In this document: one piece after another, positions 52,850-62,047 of the stretch
Position numbering within the stretch: the first letter of the stretch is position 1
How the letters are laid out: each line of letters begins with the position of its first letter
Source of the DNA: JBBDSU01 sp040904825
GTDB lineage: Bacteria > Actinomycetota > Nitriliruptoria > Nitriliruptorales > Nitriliruptoraceae
Assembly: GCA_040904825.1 (NCBI GenBank)
Contig: JBBDSU010000056.1
Location: forward strand, 17,993 to 81,992
DNA length: 64,000 nucleotides
Reading direction: 5' to 3'
Made by a program: the position numbers and the translations under genes
The notes under the pieces: model-generated
What the model was told of the DNA's origin: nothing
The model's input: only the letters and a program-made list of their open reading frames with translations
Database searches by the model: none

Positions 52850-54022
52850 ATGACGGCGGACGCCTATTACGTCGATGGTGTGAGAGCACCCATTGGTCGG
52901 GCGCGTGAGACCGGCTACTACGCCCATACACGGGCGGATGATCTGTCGGTGCGGACAATTCGCGCACTGATGGAACGCCAGTCAACGATTCCTGACGGAT
53001 CTATCGACGATGTCGCCTGGGCTGCGACAGCGCAGGTCGGCGACCAAGGGCTGACGCTTGGCCGCTCGCTGGCGATCTTGTCCGGACTCGGCAACCAGGT
53101 TCCTGGTTACGCCATTGACCGGATGTGTGCTGGTGCGCTGACCGCGATCGTCCATTCGGCCAACGCGATCCGTGTAGGGGCCCAGGACCTTGTCATTGCT
53201 GGTGGTGTCGAACATATGGGTCACCATCCGATGGCGGCCGAGGTGGATCCCAATCCGAGGTTCTTGGCTGATCAACTGGTCGACCCGGCGGCACTAGTGA
53301 TGGGCAATACCGCCGAAAATCTCCATGACCGCTTCGCTGAGATCGACCGGCGCAGATGCGACGAGTTCGCCCTCCAATCACAGCAACGGACGGCTGCGAG
53401 TGCGGCGTCAGGATATTTCAACGACCATGTCGTGCCGGTTTCAGTGTGGACGCCCGACGGATGGCGGGTTGTCGACACGGACGAGCACCCTAGGCCTGGT
53501 GCCACGTTGACCGATCTCGCCGATCTCTCATCGCCGTTCAGGGTGGCAGGGTCGGTCACCGCCGGTAACGCAGCCGGCCTTAATGACGGTGCCGGTGCGG
53601 TGCTGCTCGCTTCGGCGGATGCTGTCGAGCGTCATGCGCTCCGGCCAGTCATGCGCCTTGTTGACTACGCGTTTGTAGGTGTCGAGCCCGAGACGATGGG
53701 CTATGGACCTGTCCCTGCGACCGAGAAGGTGCTCGCACGGTCGTCAATGTCGATCGACGATGTCGACATCATTGAGATGAATGAGGCCTTCGCCGTCCAG
53801 TGCGTCGCCTTCCTCGACCACTTCGGTCTCCCGTTGGACAGCCCCAAGGTCAACCCCTATGGAGGCGCGATCGCGATGGGGCACCCGCTTGCATTCTCCG
53901 GGGCACGCTTGGCGATGCAGCTGGCCGCACACTTCAAGCGGCAACGTCAAGCTCAGCGGGGACTGACGACGATGTGCATCGGACTGGGAATGGGGGTAGC
54001 GGTGCTCTGGGAGCGCTGCTGA
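52850..54022 (+). CDS. fadA: Acetyl-CoA acyltransferase (thiolase, FadA type)
   Basis: A 390-residue degradative thiolase. The nucleophilic Cys is in IDRMCAGALTA, the catalytic His in YGGAIAMGHPLAFSGARL and the second Cys in TTMCIGLGMGVAVLWE; MNEAFA is also present. ATG 52850 is preceded by a GGAGGAGG-type site. It forms the beta-subunit partner of the FadB gene 93 bp downstream, giving fatty-acid beta-oxidation. Confidence 0.93.
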   Translation: MTADAYYVDGVRAPIGRARETGYYAHTRADDLSVRTIRALMERQSTIPDGSIDDVAWAATAQVGDQGLTLGRSLAILSGLGNQVPGYAIDRMCAGALTAIVHSANAIRVGAQDLVIAGGVEHMGHHPMAAEVDPNPRFLADQLVDPAALVMGNTAENLHDRFAEIDRRRCDEFALQSQQRTAASAASGYFNDHVVPVSVWTPDGWRVVDTDEHPRPGATLTDLADLSSPFRVAGSVTAGNAAGLNDGAGAVLLASADAVERHALRPVMRLVDYAFVGVEPETMGYGPVPATEKVLARSSMSIDDVDIIEMNEAFAVQCVAFLDHFGLPLDSPKVNPYGGAIAMGHPLAFSGARLAMQLAAHFKRQRQAQRGLTTMCIGLGMGVAVLWERC

Positions 54023-54115
54023 CGGTAACCCCCATGATCAGCGAGCGCCGGCAAGCATCACGCATCAGGCCGGACAGTACGACTGGGAGAAGACGATGAC
54101 GTTCACGAGGCGGCA

Positions 54116-56149
54116 ATGAATCCGACAGAGTTCAAACTCACCTTCGCGGACCGTCCCGTCGGGCGGATCGCCATCGTCACCATTGACAACGGCGAGGACT
54201 ACAAGAAGCCGACGACGTTTTCGGCTCATGCCTTTGCGTCGCTAAGCGACGTGCTCGACCGCGTCGAGAATGAGCCCAGCCTTGCCGGACTGCTGTTGAC
54301 CGGAAAGCCCTACGTCTTTGCAGCAGGCGCAGACCTGAGCATGTTCAAAGGTCTCGATCGCCAAGGTGCGCTGGCTGGCGCCCGCATGGGACATGAAGCC
54401 TTCGGCCGCTTGCAAGCGCTCACCGTGCCGACGATGGCGGCCATCAATGGCGTGTGCATGGGGGGAGGGCTCGAGATCGCGCTGCATTGCGATGTGCGGA
54501 CCGTGTCAACGGGCGCACGCGCCGTTGCGTTTCCTGAGGTGTTTCTCTCCATTCTCCCCGGATGGGGTGGGACCCAACTTGCTCCTCGGCTGGTGGGTGC
54601 GCGCAATGCCGTTGACACCATCATCATCAATCCGTTGGACAATAATCGAACGATGCGTCCCGCGGACGTTGTCGAGCGTGGGTACGCCGATCGTCTCATC
54701 GACGCGGCCACATTTGTGGATGACTCGCTGGCCTGGCTCGAACAGATCATTGCCGGTACAGAGGCCGTCGATCGGGATGTCGATCCGAGCGACGGCCTTG
54801 AAGAGGCACTCGCAGCAGGCCGCGCAGCCGCCGACGCTCGTACCAATGGCGCGACGCCTGCGCCCTACCGGGCACTTGAATTGATTGAGTTCGCCGCCAA
54901 AGGTGGAGACCTGTCCGAAGGGCGGTCACAGGAACAGGAGGCACTGGCCGACCTGTTGTCGGCTCGCCATGCCCAGTCGGCCGTCTATGCCTTCGAGCTG
55001 GTGAATCAGCGGGTGAAGCGGCAGGTCGGCAAGCCCGATGTTGCGCCACGAGAGATCTCCCGTGTTGCCATCATCGGCGCCGGGCTGATGGGTGCTCAAC
55101 TGGGGGCGCTCCACTTGCTGCGACTCGAAGTGCCGTTGGTGATGAAAGACATCGACCAAGACGTGCTTGATCGGTGCCGGGCGAGCATCGACGATGCTGT
55201 CGACCAGCGCGTCGCGCGTGGAAGACTGGACGCGGGCCACGCGAGATTTCTCAAGTCTCTGGTGACCACGACGACCACCTACGACGAGGTTGCTGGGGCC
55301 GACTGGGTCATGGAAGCCGTCCTGGAAGACGTTGCGATCAAGCAGCGCGTATTGGCCGACGCCGAGCAAGTGCTCGACAACGACGCGGTGATTGCGACGA
55401 ACACTTCATCGCTGTCCGTCGGCGAGATCGCAGCCAAACTGTCCCACCCCGAGCGTGTTGTCGGACTGCACTTCTTCAATCCGGTTGCGATCCTGCCGCT
55501 GGTGGAGGTGGTGCGGGCCAGCTCCACGTCAGACCAGGCGGTTGCGACAGCGTTCGAGGTGGCTAAGAACTTGCGAAAGTCGGCCGTGGCGTGCGCGGAT
55601 GCTCCTGCCTTCATCGTCAACCGTCTGTTGATCAGGTTCAACGGTGCGGCGATGGCGGCTCTGGGGGATGGGACCGCGTTCCGTGATATCGACCTGGCGA
55701 TCAAGCGCCTCGGTCTGCCCATGGGGCCGTTCGAATTGTTCGGCCTGGTTGGTCTCAAGGTCGCATTTCACACGGCTGCATCACTGGCTGACGCCTTCCC
55801 GGATCGGTTCGCCATCGATGAGAACTTTGCCATGATGGGCGAGGTCGATGTCCCCGGTATTTATGACTGGTCTGCAGGAGGGGAGGTCTATCCCGAAGTC
55901 AGCGATCTACTGACGATCAAGGGATCGGCCGCGCCGTGGGAAGCTGAACGGATCCAGCAGGTCGCGCTGGAGGCGGTGGCCGACGAGATCGGGCATCTCC
56001 TTGATGATGGTGTAGTTGATGACGTCCGCGACATCGACACGGCGATGCTGCTGGGTGCGGGCTGGCCATTCTTCAACGGTGGGATCTGCCCCTACCTCGA
56101 TGCGACAGGCATCTCCCAGCGTGTGCTGGGGCGTTCGCTTTTGGCGTGA
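54116..56149 (+). CDS. fadB: 3-hydroxyacyl-CoA dehydrogenase / enoyl-CoA hydratase fusion (FadB/FadJ type)
   Basis: A 677-residue bifunctional beta-oxidation protein. Residues 1 to about 190: enoyl-CoA hydratase with FAAGADLSMF (oxyanion), NGVCMGGGLEIALHCDVR and FPEVFLSILPGWGGTQ. From about 315: NAD-binding IIGAGLMGAQLGALHLL, ATNTSSLSVGEIA, catalytic His in VVGLHFFNPV and the C-terminal domain FIVNRLLI. It works with the thiolase encoded upstream. Confidence 0.94.
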   Translation: MNPTEFKLTFADRPVGRIAIVTIDNGEDYKKPTTFSAHAFASLSDVLDRVENEPSLAGLLLTGKPYVFAAGADLSMFKGLDRQGALAGARMGHEAFGRLQALTVPTMAAINGVCMGGGLEIALHCDVRTVSTGARAVAFPEVFLSILPGWGGTQLAPRLVGARNAVDTIIINPLDNNRTMRPADVVERGYADRLIDAATFVDDSLAWLEQIIAGTEAVDRDVDPSDGLEEALAAGRAAADARTNGATPAPYRALELIEFAAKGGDLSEGRSQEQEALADLLSARHAQSAVYAFELVNQRVKRQVGKPDVAPREISRVAIIGAGLMGAQLGALHLLRLEVPLVMKDIDQDVLDRCRASIDDAVDQRVARGRLDAGHARFLKSLVTTTTTYDEVAGADWVMEAVLEDVAIKQRVLADAEQVLDNDAVIATNTSSLSVGEIAAKLSHPERVVGLHFFNPVAILPLVEVVRASSTSDQAVATAFEVAKNLRKSAVACADAPAFIVNRLLIRFNGAAMAALGDGTAFRDIDLAIKRLGLPMGPFELFGLVGLKVAFHTAASLADAFPDRFAIDENFAMMGEVDVPGIYDWSAGGEVYPEVSDLLTIKGSAAPWEAERIQQVALEAVADEIGHLLDDGVVDDVRDIDTAMLLGAGWPFFNGGICPYLDATGISQRVLGRSLLA

Positions 56150-56158
56150 GATCTCCCG

Positions 56159-56186
56159 CAGTGGCCGGTGGCGTCACCGGCGACTG
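56159..56186 (+). terminator. Hairpin after the fadAB genes
   Basis: GCCGGTG-GCGT-CACCGGC (56164-56181), extended past one mismatch by CAGT/ACTG, about 11 pairs in all, starting 10 bp after the fadB stop. GC-rich, short T content follows; typical of high-GC terminators. Confidence 0.55.
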
Positions 56187-56412
56187 TGTTCGCCACAGAT
56201 AGCGGCGTGTGATCACGCTATCTCGCGACCGCGCTCGTGGGTTCCAGCGCCCTGTCGCCACGCCCGCGGGAGCGTCATCGATAATCGCGGTCTCACTGGC
56301 AAGAACGTGTGCGCTATGGTCGACGCTCGGTGCGCGGCTGTCGAATGCCCAAGATTGAGCGCCTGGGACTTGTCGCCGGCCGCGCGTGTTGGGATACCTG
56401 TGGGAGACGACC

Positions 56413-57804
56413 ATGCAGCCAAATGCTTCCTACTCCATCACGCTTCGACTGCGGCTTACGGCCGACGACCCGGCGACAATCGGCCGAATCACCACCGCCA
56501 TTGGCAATGCGGGTGGTGCGGTCGTCGCGCTCGATTTCGTGGACACCTCAGGTGCGGAAGTCGTCGTCGACGTCACTGTCAATGCTGGAGATAGCGCTCA
56601 CGCAGAAAGCATCACTGAAGCCGTTGATGCCGTTGAGCATGTTGAGGTGCATCGGGTCAGTGACCGCACATTCTTGCTGCACCTGCACGGGAAGCTCGAG
56701 GTGCGTGCGACTGTGCCGCTGCGAACGCGCGACGATTTGTCCATGGCCTACACGCCTGGCGTAGCTCGCGTGTGTCGGGCGATCGCCGAAGAACCTGACG
56801 ACGCGCGCCGGCTGACGATCAAAGGCAACACGGTGGCCATCGTGACCGACGGCACGGCCGTGCTGGGTCTGGGTGACATCGGTCCGGAAGCTGCGATGCC
56901 GGTGATGGAGGGAAAGGCTGTCCTGTTCAAGCACTTCGCGGGAGTCGACGCATGGCCAGTGTGTCTCGCCACCAAGGATGTTGACGAGATTGTCAGGGCT
57001 GTCGAGATGATCGCCCCAACCTATGGCGGGATCAATCTTGAAGATATTGCCGCGCCGAAATGCTTCGAGATAGAAGAACGCCTGCGAGCCTCACTCGACA
57101 TCCCGGTCTTCCATGACGACCAGCACGGCACGGCCATCGTAGTGCTGGCGGCGCTCCGCAACGCCCTGCGCCTCGTCGGCAAGGACATGGCCAATATCGC
57201 CGTAGCGATGGCAGGCGCAGGCGCTGCCGGGGTTGCCATCGCCAAGCTCCTCGAAAGCGAAGGCGTCGGCGAGATGGTCGTCACTGATCGTTCTGGGATT
57301 CTCCATGCGGGACGCTCGGGCTTGGACGCAAGCAAGCAATGGCTGGTCGATCACACCAACAGCCGAGGCTGCAGTGGCACCATCGGTGATGCGCTGGCCG
57401 GTGCGGATGTCTTTATCGGCGTGAGCGGGCCAGGGATCATCGGAGCAGGCGAACTGGCCAACATGGCCGACAATGCCATCGTGTTCGCCCTGGCAAATCC
57501 CGATCCTGAAGTGGATCCTGCCGTCGCGCGTGAGTATGCGGCGGTCGTTGCTACCGGGCGCAGCGACTATCCCAACCAGATCAACAACGTGCTGGCGTTT
57601 CCTGGGGTCTTCCGCGGCGCGCTCGACGCGAGGGCGCGCCATATCACTGAGCCGATGAAGATTGCTGCGGCTCATGCCATCGCTGACGTCGTCTCAGAAG
57701 ACGAACTGCGGGCGGACTACATCGTCCCGAGCGTGTTCAACGAGAAGGTGGTCACCGCTGTCGCAGCAGCGGTTCAAACGGAAGCGGAACGCACTGGGAG
57801 CTGA
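56413..57804 (+). CDS. NAD(P)-dependent malic enzyme with N-terminal ACT domain
   Basis: A 463-residue malic enzyme converting malate to pyruvate and CO2. Residues of about 5-80 form an ACT domain ([19 protein letters not shown]), suggesting allosteric control. The catalytic part has [30 protein letters not shown], metal-site [12 protein letters not shown], the nucleotide motif [14 protein letters not shown] and [15 protein letters not shown] 56413 has GGGAGA upstream. A -10-like TATGGT sits at about 56317. Confidence 0.93.
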   Translation: MQPNASYSITLRLRLTADDPATIGRITTAIGNAGGAVVALDFVDTSGAEVVVDVTVNAGDSAHAESITEAVDAVEHVEVHRVSDRTFLLHLHGKLEVRATVPLRTRDDLSMAYTPGVARVCRAIAEEPDDARRLTIKGNTVAIVTDGTAVLGLGDIGPEAAMPVMEGKAVLFKHFAGVDAWPVCLATKDVDEIVRAVEMIAPTYGGINLEDIAAPKCFEIEERLRASLDIPVFHDDQHGTAIVVLAALRNALRLVGKDMANIAVAMAGAGAAGVAIAKLLESEGVGEMVVTDRSGILHAGRSGLDASKQWLVDHTNSRGCSGTIGDALAGADVFIGVSGPGIIGAGELANMADNAIVFALANPDPEVDPAVAREYAAVVATGRSDYPNQINNVLAFPGVFRGALDARARHITEPMKIAAAHAIADVVSEDELRADYIVPSVFNEKVVTAVAAAVQTEAERTGS

Positions 57805-57882
57805 CCTCCGGGTTGTGAAGGACTCCCAGACGGTGTCCAGGCCGGATGTTCGCCTGTGCCGCAACGTCCTGCTGAGCCGTCG

Positions 57883-57901
57883 CGTGGCCTGACTGGCCGC
57901 G
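57883..57901. terminator. Hairpin between convergent malic enzyme and gamma-glutamyltransferase genes
   Basis: CGTGGCC-TGACT-GGCCGCG, a 7-pair stem with one G-U wobble and a 5-nt loop in the 120-bp convergent region. It could serve both directions. Confidence 0.45.
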
Positions 57902-57924
57902 ATGATCACCAATCTGCCGCGAGT

Positions 57925-59529
57925 TCACCAACCGGCGGCGAATCCTTCTGCTCGGGGGTCGGCGGCCGCCGCAAATCCATCGTCGAGCACTTGGATGATC
58001 TGTGCATGGCCAGCACGGTGGTCGCGGTCGGCGATCCATTCCGTGCGGTGACCCAGTGTGGCCCAAGCGTCGACGACGGCGTGATCGGCGAGACCTTCGA
58101 CCTGCACCACGTCAGCACCCAACTCAATGAGCCAGCGGGGCTCTTCGACCGCCGACCTGACATCCAGGCCTCGGTCGATCAACGAGGCGAGCAACTGAAC
58201 CTGGATGACGACCTGTGCATCACCTCCCATGGTTCCGATGATGTAGTCGAGTCGGTCGCCGTCGAACACCATGGCAGGGATCAGCGTGTGCATCGGTCGT
58301 TTACCGGGAGCAATCGCGTTGGGATGGCCGTGTTCAAGCGTGAAGTGGGCTCCACGGTTGTGAAGTCCGATCCCGGTGCCCTCAACGGCCACTCCCGAAC
58401 CAAACGCCTTGAAGTTGCTCTGACTAAGGCTGATGGATAGGCCATCGGCGTCAGCCGCGGCGAAATAGACCGTGCCGCCCTGCATCGCGGATGCGATGCG
58501 ATCGGGCACGGCGCGTTCCGGATCAATGGTCGCCGCGATCTCGTCGAGACTCGTTGCCGTATGCCCAGCGGGCATCAACCCCCGTCCTAGGTCAGCCAGG
58601 TGCAGTTCTCGTTCTGCGTAGGCTGCCCGAGACGCTTCAATGGCGAGGTGGCTCGCCAAGATTCGATCGTCGGTTGGATCGAAACGGTCAAGGATTCCCA
58701 GAGCCGTGAGCGCTGTGACACCTTGGCTTGGTGGTGGCAGTTCGACCACGCGTCGTCCGCGGAATGTTCCTTCGATCGGTGTGGGTTGGAGCACCTCGTG
58801 TGCGGTGAGGTCACCCATAGACATGGTCGATCCCTGCTCACCGAGCACCTCGACGATTCGGTGTCCGATAGATCCTCGGTAGAAGGCGTTTGGCCCGTCG
58901 TTGGCCAGGGTCTTCAGCGACGCAGCGAGGTCGGGCTGGACGAATCGTCGGTCCGGCATCATGGCGCCGAACATCCCGACCCAATCGTCGCGGTGACCGA
59001 GAAACTGACGGCTTGCTTCGACGTGCGCAGCGCCATGCGGGCTGACCACGAATCCATCCTCGGCGATGCGGATGGCTTCGGTCGCCACAGTTCCGAATGA
59101 CTGACTCCCGAACTGCTCAAGGAGATGGAACCATCCGGCAACCGCACCCGGGACTGTCACCGGCAATGCTCCGTCTGCCGGCATGCCATTGCGATGAGGT
59201 TGCGATCGATTACTGCCGTGTCCGGCAGCTATTGCCGCCTCGATTGCGCCGGCGGTCGCACCTTGTGGCGCAGCTCCGATGGAGGTCACCGCCGAAGTCG
59301 CTCCATCGTGGACGATCGCTACGAGATCACCGCCTACGCCGCAGTGATAGGGAGTGACGACTGCCAGGACCAAGTTGGCGGCAACGGCAGCGTCGACAGC
59401 ATTTCCACCGCTGGCCAACACACGTGCGCCGGCAGCGGAACCCAGGTGGTGAGGGGTGGCGACGCACCCCCGGGTAAATCGCAAGGCGTCGTCAGTCACG
59501 GCAACTCCAGACGGTCGATGTGATGCCAT
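57925..59529 (-). CDS. Gamma-glutamyltransferase family protein
   Basis: A 534-residue Ntn-hydrolase proenzyme. Family features: ATPHHLGSAAGARVLASGG, VTPYHCGVGGDL, PVTVPGAVAGW, and the autoprocessing site with the putative catalytic Thr in QGGTVYFAAADADG (usually TTHFSV), followed by SNFKAFGSGV. The changed residues after the Thr put it among GGT-like proteins with uncertain substrate (glutathione or gamma-glutamyl compounds, or cephalosporin-acylase-like). No secretion signal is visible. Confidence 0.87.
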   Translation of the reverse strand: MASHRPSGVAVTDDALRFTRGCVATPHHLGSAAGARVLASGGNAVDAAVAANLVLAVVTPYHCGVGGDLVAIVHDGATSAVTSIGAAPQGATAGAIEAAIAAGHGSNRSQPHRNGMPADGALPVTVPGAVAGWFHLLEQFGSQSFGTVATEAIRIAEDGFVVSPHGAAHVEASRQFLGHRDDWVGMFGAMMPDRRFVQPDLAASLKTLANDGPNAFYRGSIGHRIVEVLGEQGSTMSMGDLTAHEVLQPTPIEGTFRGRRVVELPPPSQGVTALTALGILDRFDPTDDRILASHLAIEASRAAYAERELHLADLGRGLMPAGHTATSLDEIAATIDPERAVPDRIASAMQGGTVYFAAADADGLSISLSQSNFKAFGSGVAVEGTGIGLHNRGAHFTLEHGHPNAIAPGKRPMHTLIPAMVFDGDRLDYIIGTMGGDAQVVIQVQLLASLIDRGLDVRSAVEEPRWLIELGADVVQVEGLADHAVVDAWATLGHRTEWIADRDHRAGHAQIIQVLDDGFAAAADPRAEGFAAGW

Positions 59530-59565
59530 CCAGGACCGTTCGAGGTGTGACGGACGGCAATGCTG

Positions 59566-60858
59566 TCAGCGCTCGTCCATCGGGATGTAGTCGCGTTCCT
59601 GCGGACCGACGAAGACCTGGAGTGGCCTGGCGATCGCCTGTTCCTCGTCCAGCAAGTTTTCTTCCCAGTGAGCCAGCCACCCGGGGATACGTCCCATGGC
59701 GAACAGCGACGTGAAGATAGACGTTGGGAACCCCATGGCTTGATAGATGATGCCGGAGTAGAAGTCGACGTTTGGATACAACTTGCGGTCGACGAAATAG
59801 TCGTCCTCAAGGGCGATCTTCTCGAGTTCCACAGCGATGTCGAGGAGGGGGTTGGTGCCGGTGACCTCAAAGACGTCGTGCGCCAGCGACCTGATGACCT
59901 TGGCCCGCGGGTCATAATTCTTGTACACCCGGTGTCCGAAACCCATCAAACGGAAATCGCCGTCTTTAACCTTCTTGACGTATTCGGGCACCTGATCGAC
60001 GGAACCGATCTCTTCGAGCATCTTGAGGACCGCTTCGTTCGCGCCACCGTGCTTGGGGCCGTAGAGGGCGGCAGCAGCACCAGCGGCAGCTGAGTAGGGG
60101 TCGGCGTCCGACGATCCAATGGTTCGCATCGTGGTGGTCGAGCAGTTCTGCTCATGATCGGCATGCAGGATCAGCAGGACTTCCATGGCGCGCTCAAGCA
60201 CCGGGTTCGGCTCGTACTTGAGCTCGGTGGTCCGCCACATCATGTTCAGAAAGTTGCCAGCAAAGGTCAGGTCGTTGTCGGGATAGGAGAAGCGCATCCC
60301 GATCGAGTGCCGATAGGCGAAGGCGGCCAACGTGGGAAACTTGGCGATCAACCGCACAATCTGGAGGCGGCGATTTTCCGCGTCGTTGATGTCCTTGGCT
60401 TCGGGATAGAACGTCGACAACGCACCAACCGTTGACACCAACATGCCCATCGGATGTGCATCGTGGTGAAAGCCATCGATGAACTTCTTGACGTTCTCAT
60501 GGATGAATGTGTGGTGGGTGATGTCGTGAACCCACTCCTCGTATTGCGACGATGTCGGGAGTTCACCGTTGAGAATGAGGTAGGCGACCTCAAGAAAGTT
60601 AGAATGCTCCGCTAACTGCTCGATCGGGTAGCCGCGGTACTGCAAGATTCCCGCTTCGCCGTCGATGTAGGTGATCTCGCTGCGACAGTTGGCTGTGTTC
60701 TTGAAGCCCGGGTCGTAGGTCATCAGCCCGAAGTCATCGTCACCTGTCTTGATCTGGCGCAGGTCGGTCGCGCGGATCGCACCATCAGCGATGGGGACCT
60801 CGTAGGTCTGGCCTGTGCGGTTGTCGGTGATGGTGAGTGTTTCGGTGGTGTCGCCCAT
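59566..60858 (-). CDS. gltA: Citrate synthase
   Basis: A 430-residue type II citrate synthase, condensing oxaloacetate and acetyl-CoA. The catalytic residues are in HADHEQN, GPKHGGANEAV, MGFGHRVYKNYDPR and NVDFYSGIIYQAMG (Asp). The N-terminal strands ending at FKNTANCRSEITYIDG are those of the Gram-negative-like hexameric class. ATG 60858. It lies 36 bp upstream of the GGT gene on the same strand. Confidence 0.96.
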   Translation of the reverse strand: MGDTTETLTITDNRTGQTYEVPIADGAIRATDLRQIKTGDDDFGLMTYDPGFKNTANCRSEITYIDGEAGILQYRGYPIEQLAEHSNFLEVAYLILNGELPTSSQYEEWVHDITHHTFIHENVKKFIDGFHHDAHPMGMLVSTVGALSTFYPEAKDINDAENRRLQIVRLIAKFPTLAAFAYRHSIGMRFSYPDNDLTFAGNFLNMMWRTTELKYEPNPVLERAMEVLLILHADHEQNCSTTTMRTIGSSDADPYSAAAGAAAALYGPKHGGANEAVLKMLEEIGSVDQVPEYVKKVKDGDFRLMGFGHRVYKNYDPRAKVIRSLAHDVFEVTGTNPLLDIAVELEKIALEDDYFVDRKLYPNVDFYSGIIYQAMGFPTSIFTSLFAMGRIPGWLAHWEENLLDEEQAIARPLQVFVGPQERDYIPMDER

Positions 60859-60959
60859 CGTTCTCGGATCTCCCGGTCTGCGGTTGACGTTACCCCCACG
60901 CTATCCGGCCGACGACTGGCACGAGAAGTCGGCACCAACGCAGGGTGGCGCCGGGGGAC

Positions 60960-61460
60960 TTACGAGGCGTTTGCGATGCGCCGCAGGGCACGCTCGACGA
61001 CGACAACTTCGTCATCATCAAGGTGACGGGCAAACTGTTCGATGACACCGGCGATATGAGCTGGAGCTGCCTGCTGAAGGCGGGCCATGCCCGAAGGTGT
61101 CATCCGGGCGAGTGTTCCTCGCCCATCAGTTTCACATACATCACGCTCGACGAGGCCTGCCGACTCCATCTTGTCGATGAGACGGGTCAATCCACTGCGA
61201 GAGAGGAGGATCGCCGCAGCCAACTCCTGCATGCGCAATTCGTGGCCTTCTGCCTCGCTGAGCTGGACCAGCACGTCGTACCACGTCAGCGCAAGCCCCT
61301 CCTCGTCACGCAACTGTCGCGATAACTGGTCGATCACGCGGCGATGGGCTTCAAGAAAACATCGCCACGCACTCAGATGGTCCGCCGACATCGTCGGCTG
61401 TGCATCGCGCTGGGCCGTCGACACGTCAGATGGGCTTGGTGCCGTCATGCGATCAATCAT
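60960..61460 (-). CDS. MarR-family transcriptional regulator
   Basis: A 166-residue MarR regulator. The winged HTH includes LTWYDVLVQLSEAEGHELRM, LAAAILLSRSGLTRLIDKME and the wing GLVERDVCETDGRGTLARMT. Ligand and targets are unknown. Start ATG 61460 or ATG 61448; neither has a strong Shine-Dalgarno. A -10-like TATCAT is on the minus strand at 61557-61552. Confidence 0.9.
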   Translation of the reverse strand: MIDRMTAPSPSDVSTAQRDAQPTMSADHLSAWRCFLEAHRRVIDQLSRQLRDEEGLALTWYDVLVQLSEAEGHELRMQELAAAILLSRSGLTRLIDKMESAGLVERDVCETDGRGTLARMTPSGMARLQQAAPAHIAGVIEQFARHLDDDEVVVVERALRRIANAS

Positions 61461-61612
61461 CGACGGACTTGCGGGACGATCTGATGAGGTAGGCGTCGGG
61501 GGCTCATGGTCACGTCATCGATCTGGCAGGGTGCCGAGCGGGACAGATGTGATGATAGGGGTCATCGCGGCACCTTAGCGGCCCACTCGGTCGATGACGT
61601 TGTGCACCAAGA

Positions 61613-61658
61613 AGCCGCTGCCAACGTCCCGTCGTTGACGGATCCGGTGGCAGCGGCT
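61613..61658 (-). terminator. Nested hairpin downstream of the histone gene
   Basis: Outer arms AGCCGCTGCCA (61613-61623) and TGGCAGCGGCT (61648-61658) pair perfectly over 11 bp; the loop holds a second perfect hairpin CCGTC-GTT-GACGG (61629-61641). It starts 30 bp after the histone stop and is followed on the minus strand by TTCTTGG. Strong terminator candidate. Confidence 0.65.
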
Positions 61659-61687
61659 CCTTGTGGTGATCTACACAGAGGTGTGGA

Positions 61688-61864
61688 TCAGAGGTCGTAC
61701 GGACGAAGGGTGCCGCGACCGTTCTCCTTGGCGCGCTTGGCAGCCTTAGCAACCAGCGCGTGGACCTTCTCGTTCAGAGCGTCCGGGAGGTTCGAGTCCA
61801 TGCGGAGCCCTTGCGCCTTGATGGCGTCCTTGACTTTGCTCTGGACGACGACGGAATCTGCCAT
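61688..61864 (-). CDS. Bacterial histone (single histone fold, Bd0055-like)
   Basis: A 58-residue basic protein. It reads as one histone fold: short helix 1 (SKVKDAIKA, 9-17), loop, long helix 2 (LPDALNEKVHALVAKAAKRA, 26-45), then the histone RT/RPxD segment GRGTLRPYDL (49-58; Arg50, Thr52, Arg54, Asp57) with helix 3 cut short. This fits the truncated-helix-3 bacterial histones typified by Bdellovibrio Bd0055, which dimerise and bind DNA as nucleoid proteins. The ATG at 61864 has AGGAG about 8 bp upstream; longer upstream readings lack it. It is divergent from the photolyase gene. Confidence 0.85.
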   Translation of the reverse strand: MADSVVVQSKVKDAIKAQGLRMDSNLPDALNEKVHALVAKAAKRAKENGRGTLRPYDL

Positions 61865-61967
61865 GGTGTTTTCTCCTAGGAAGCGCAACCTCGGTTGGTT
61901 ACGGGTTTCATCGGGGATGGGAAGACGACGGGATAGGCCGTTCATGTCAAACGATAGAGCGAAAGTG

Positions 61968-61992
61968 CGGCGGAATGCGAGTATTTCCGCCG
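61968..61992. promoter_or_regulatory. 8-9-8 inverted repeat between histone and photolyase genes
   Basis: CGGCGGAA-9 bp-TTCCGCCG, perfect 8-bp arms centred 21 bp pitch apart, near the middle of the 183-bp divergent region. A TTGACA occurs on the minus strand at 61949-61944. The repeat is a likely operator for one or both genes. Confidence 0.5.
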
Positions 61993-62047
61993 AAAAGTCT
62001 GGTCGTTCGTCCATGTACCGTCGTCCGGTGACATCTTGGAAGCGGCG

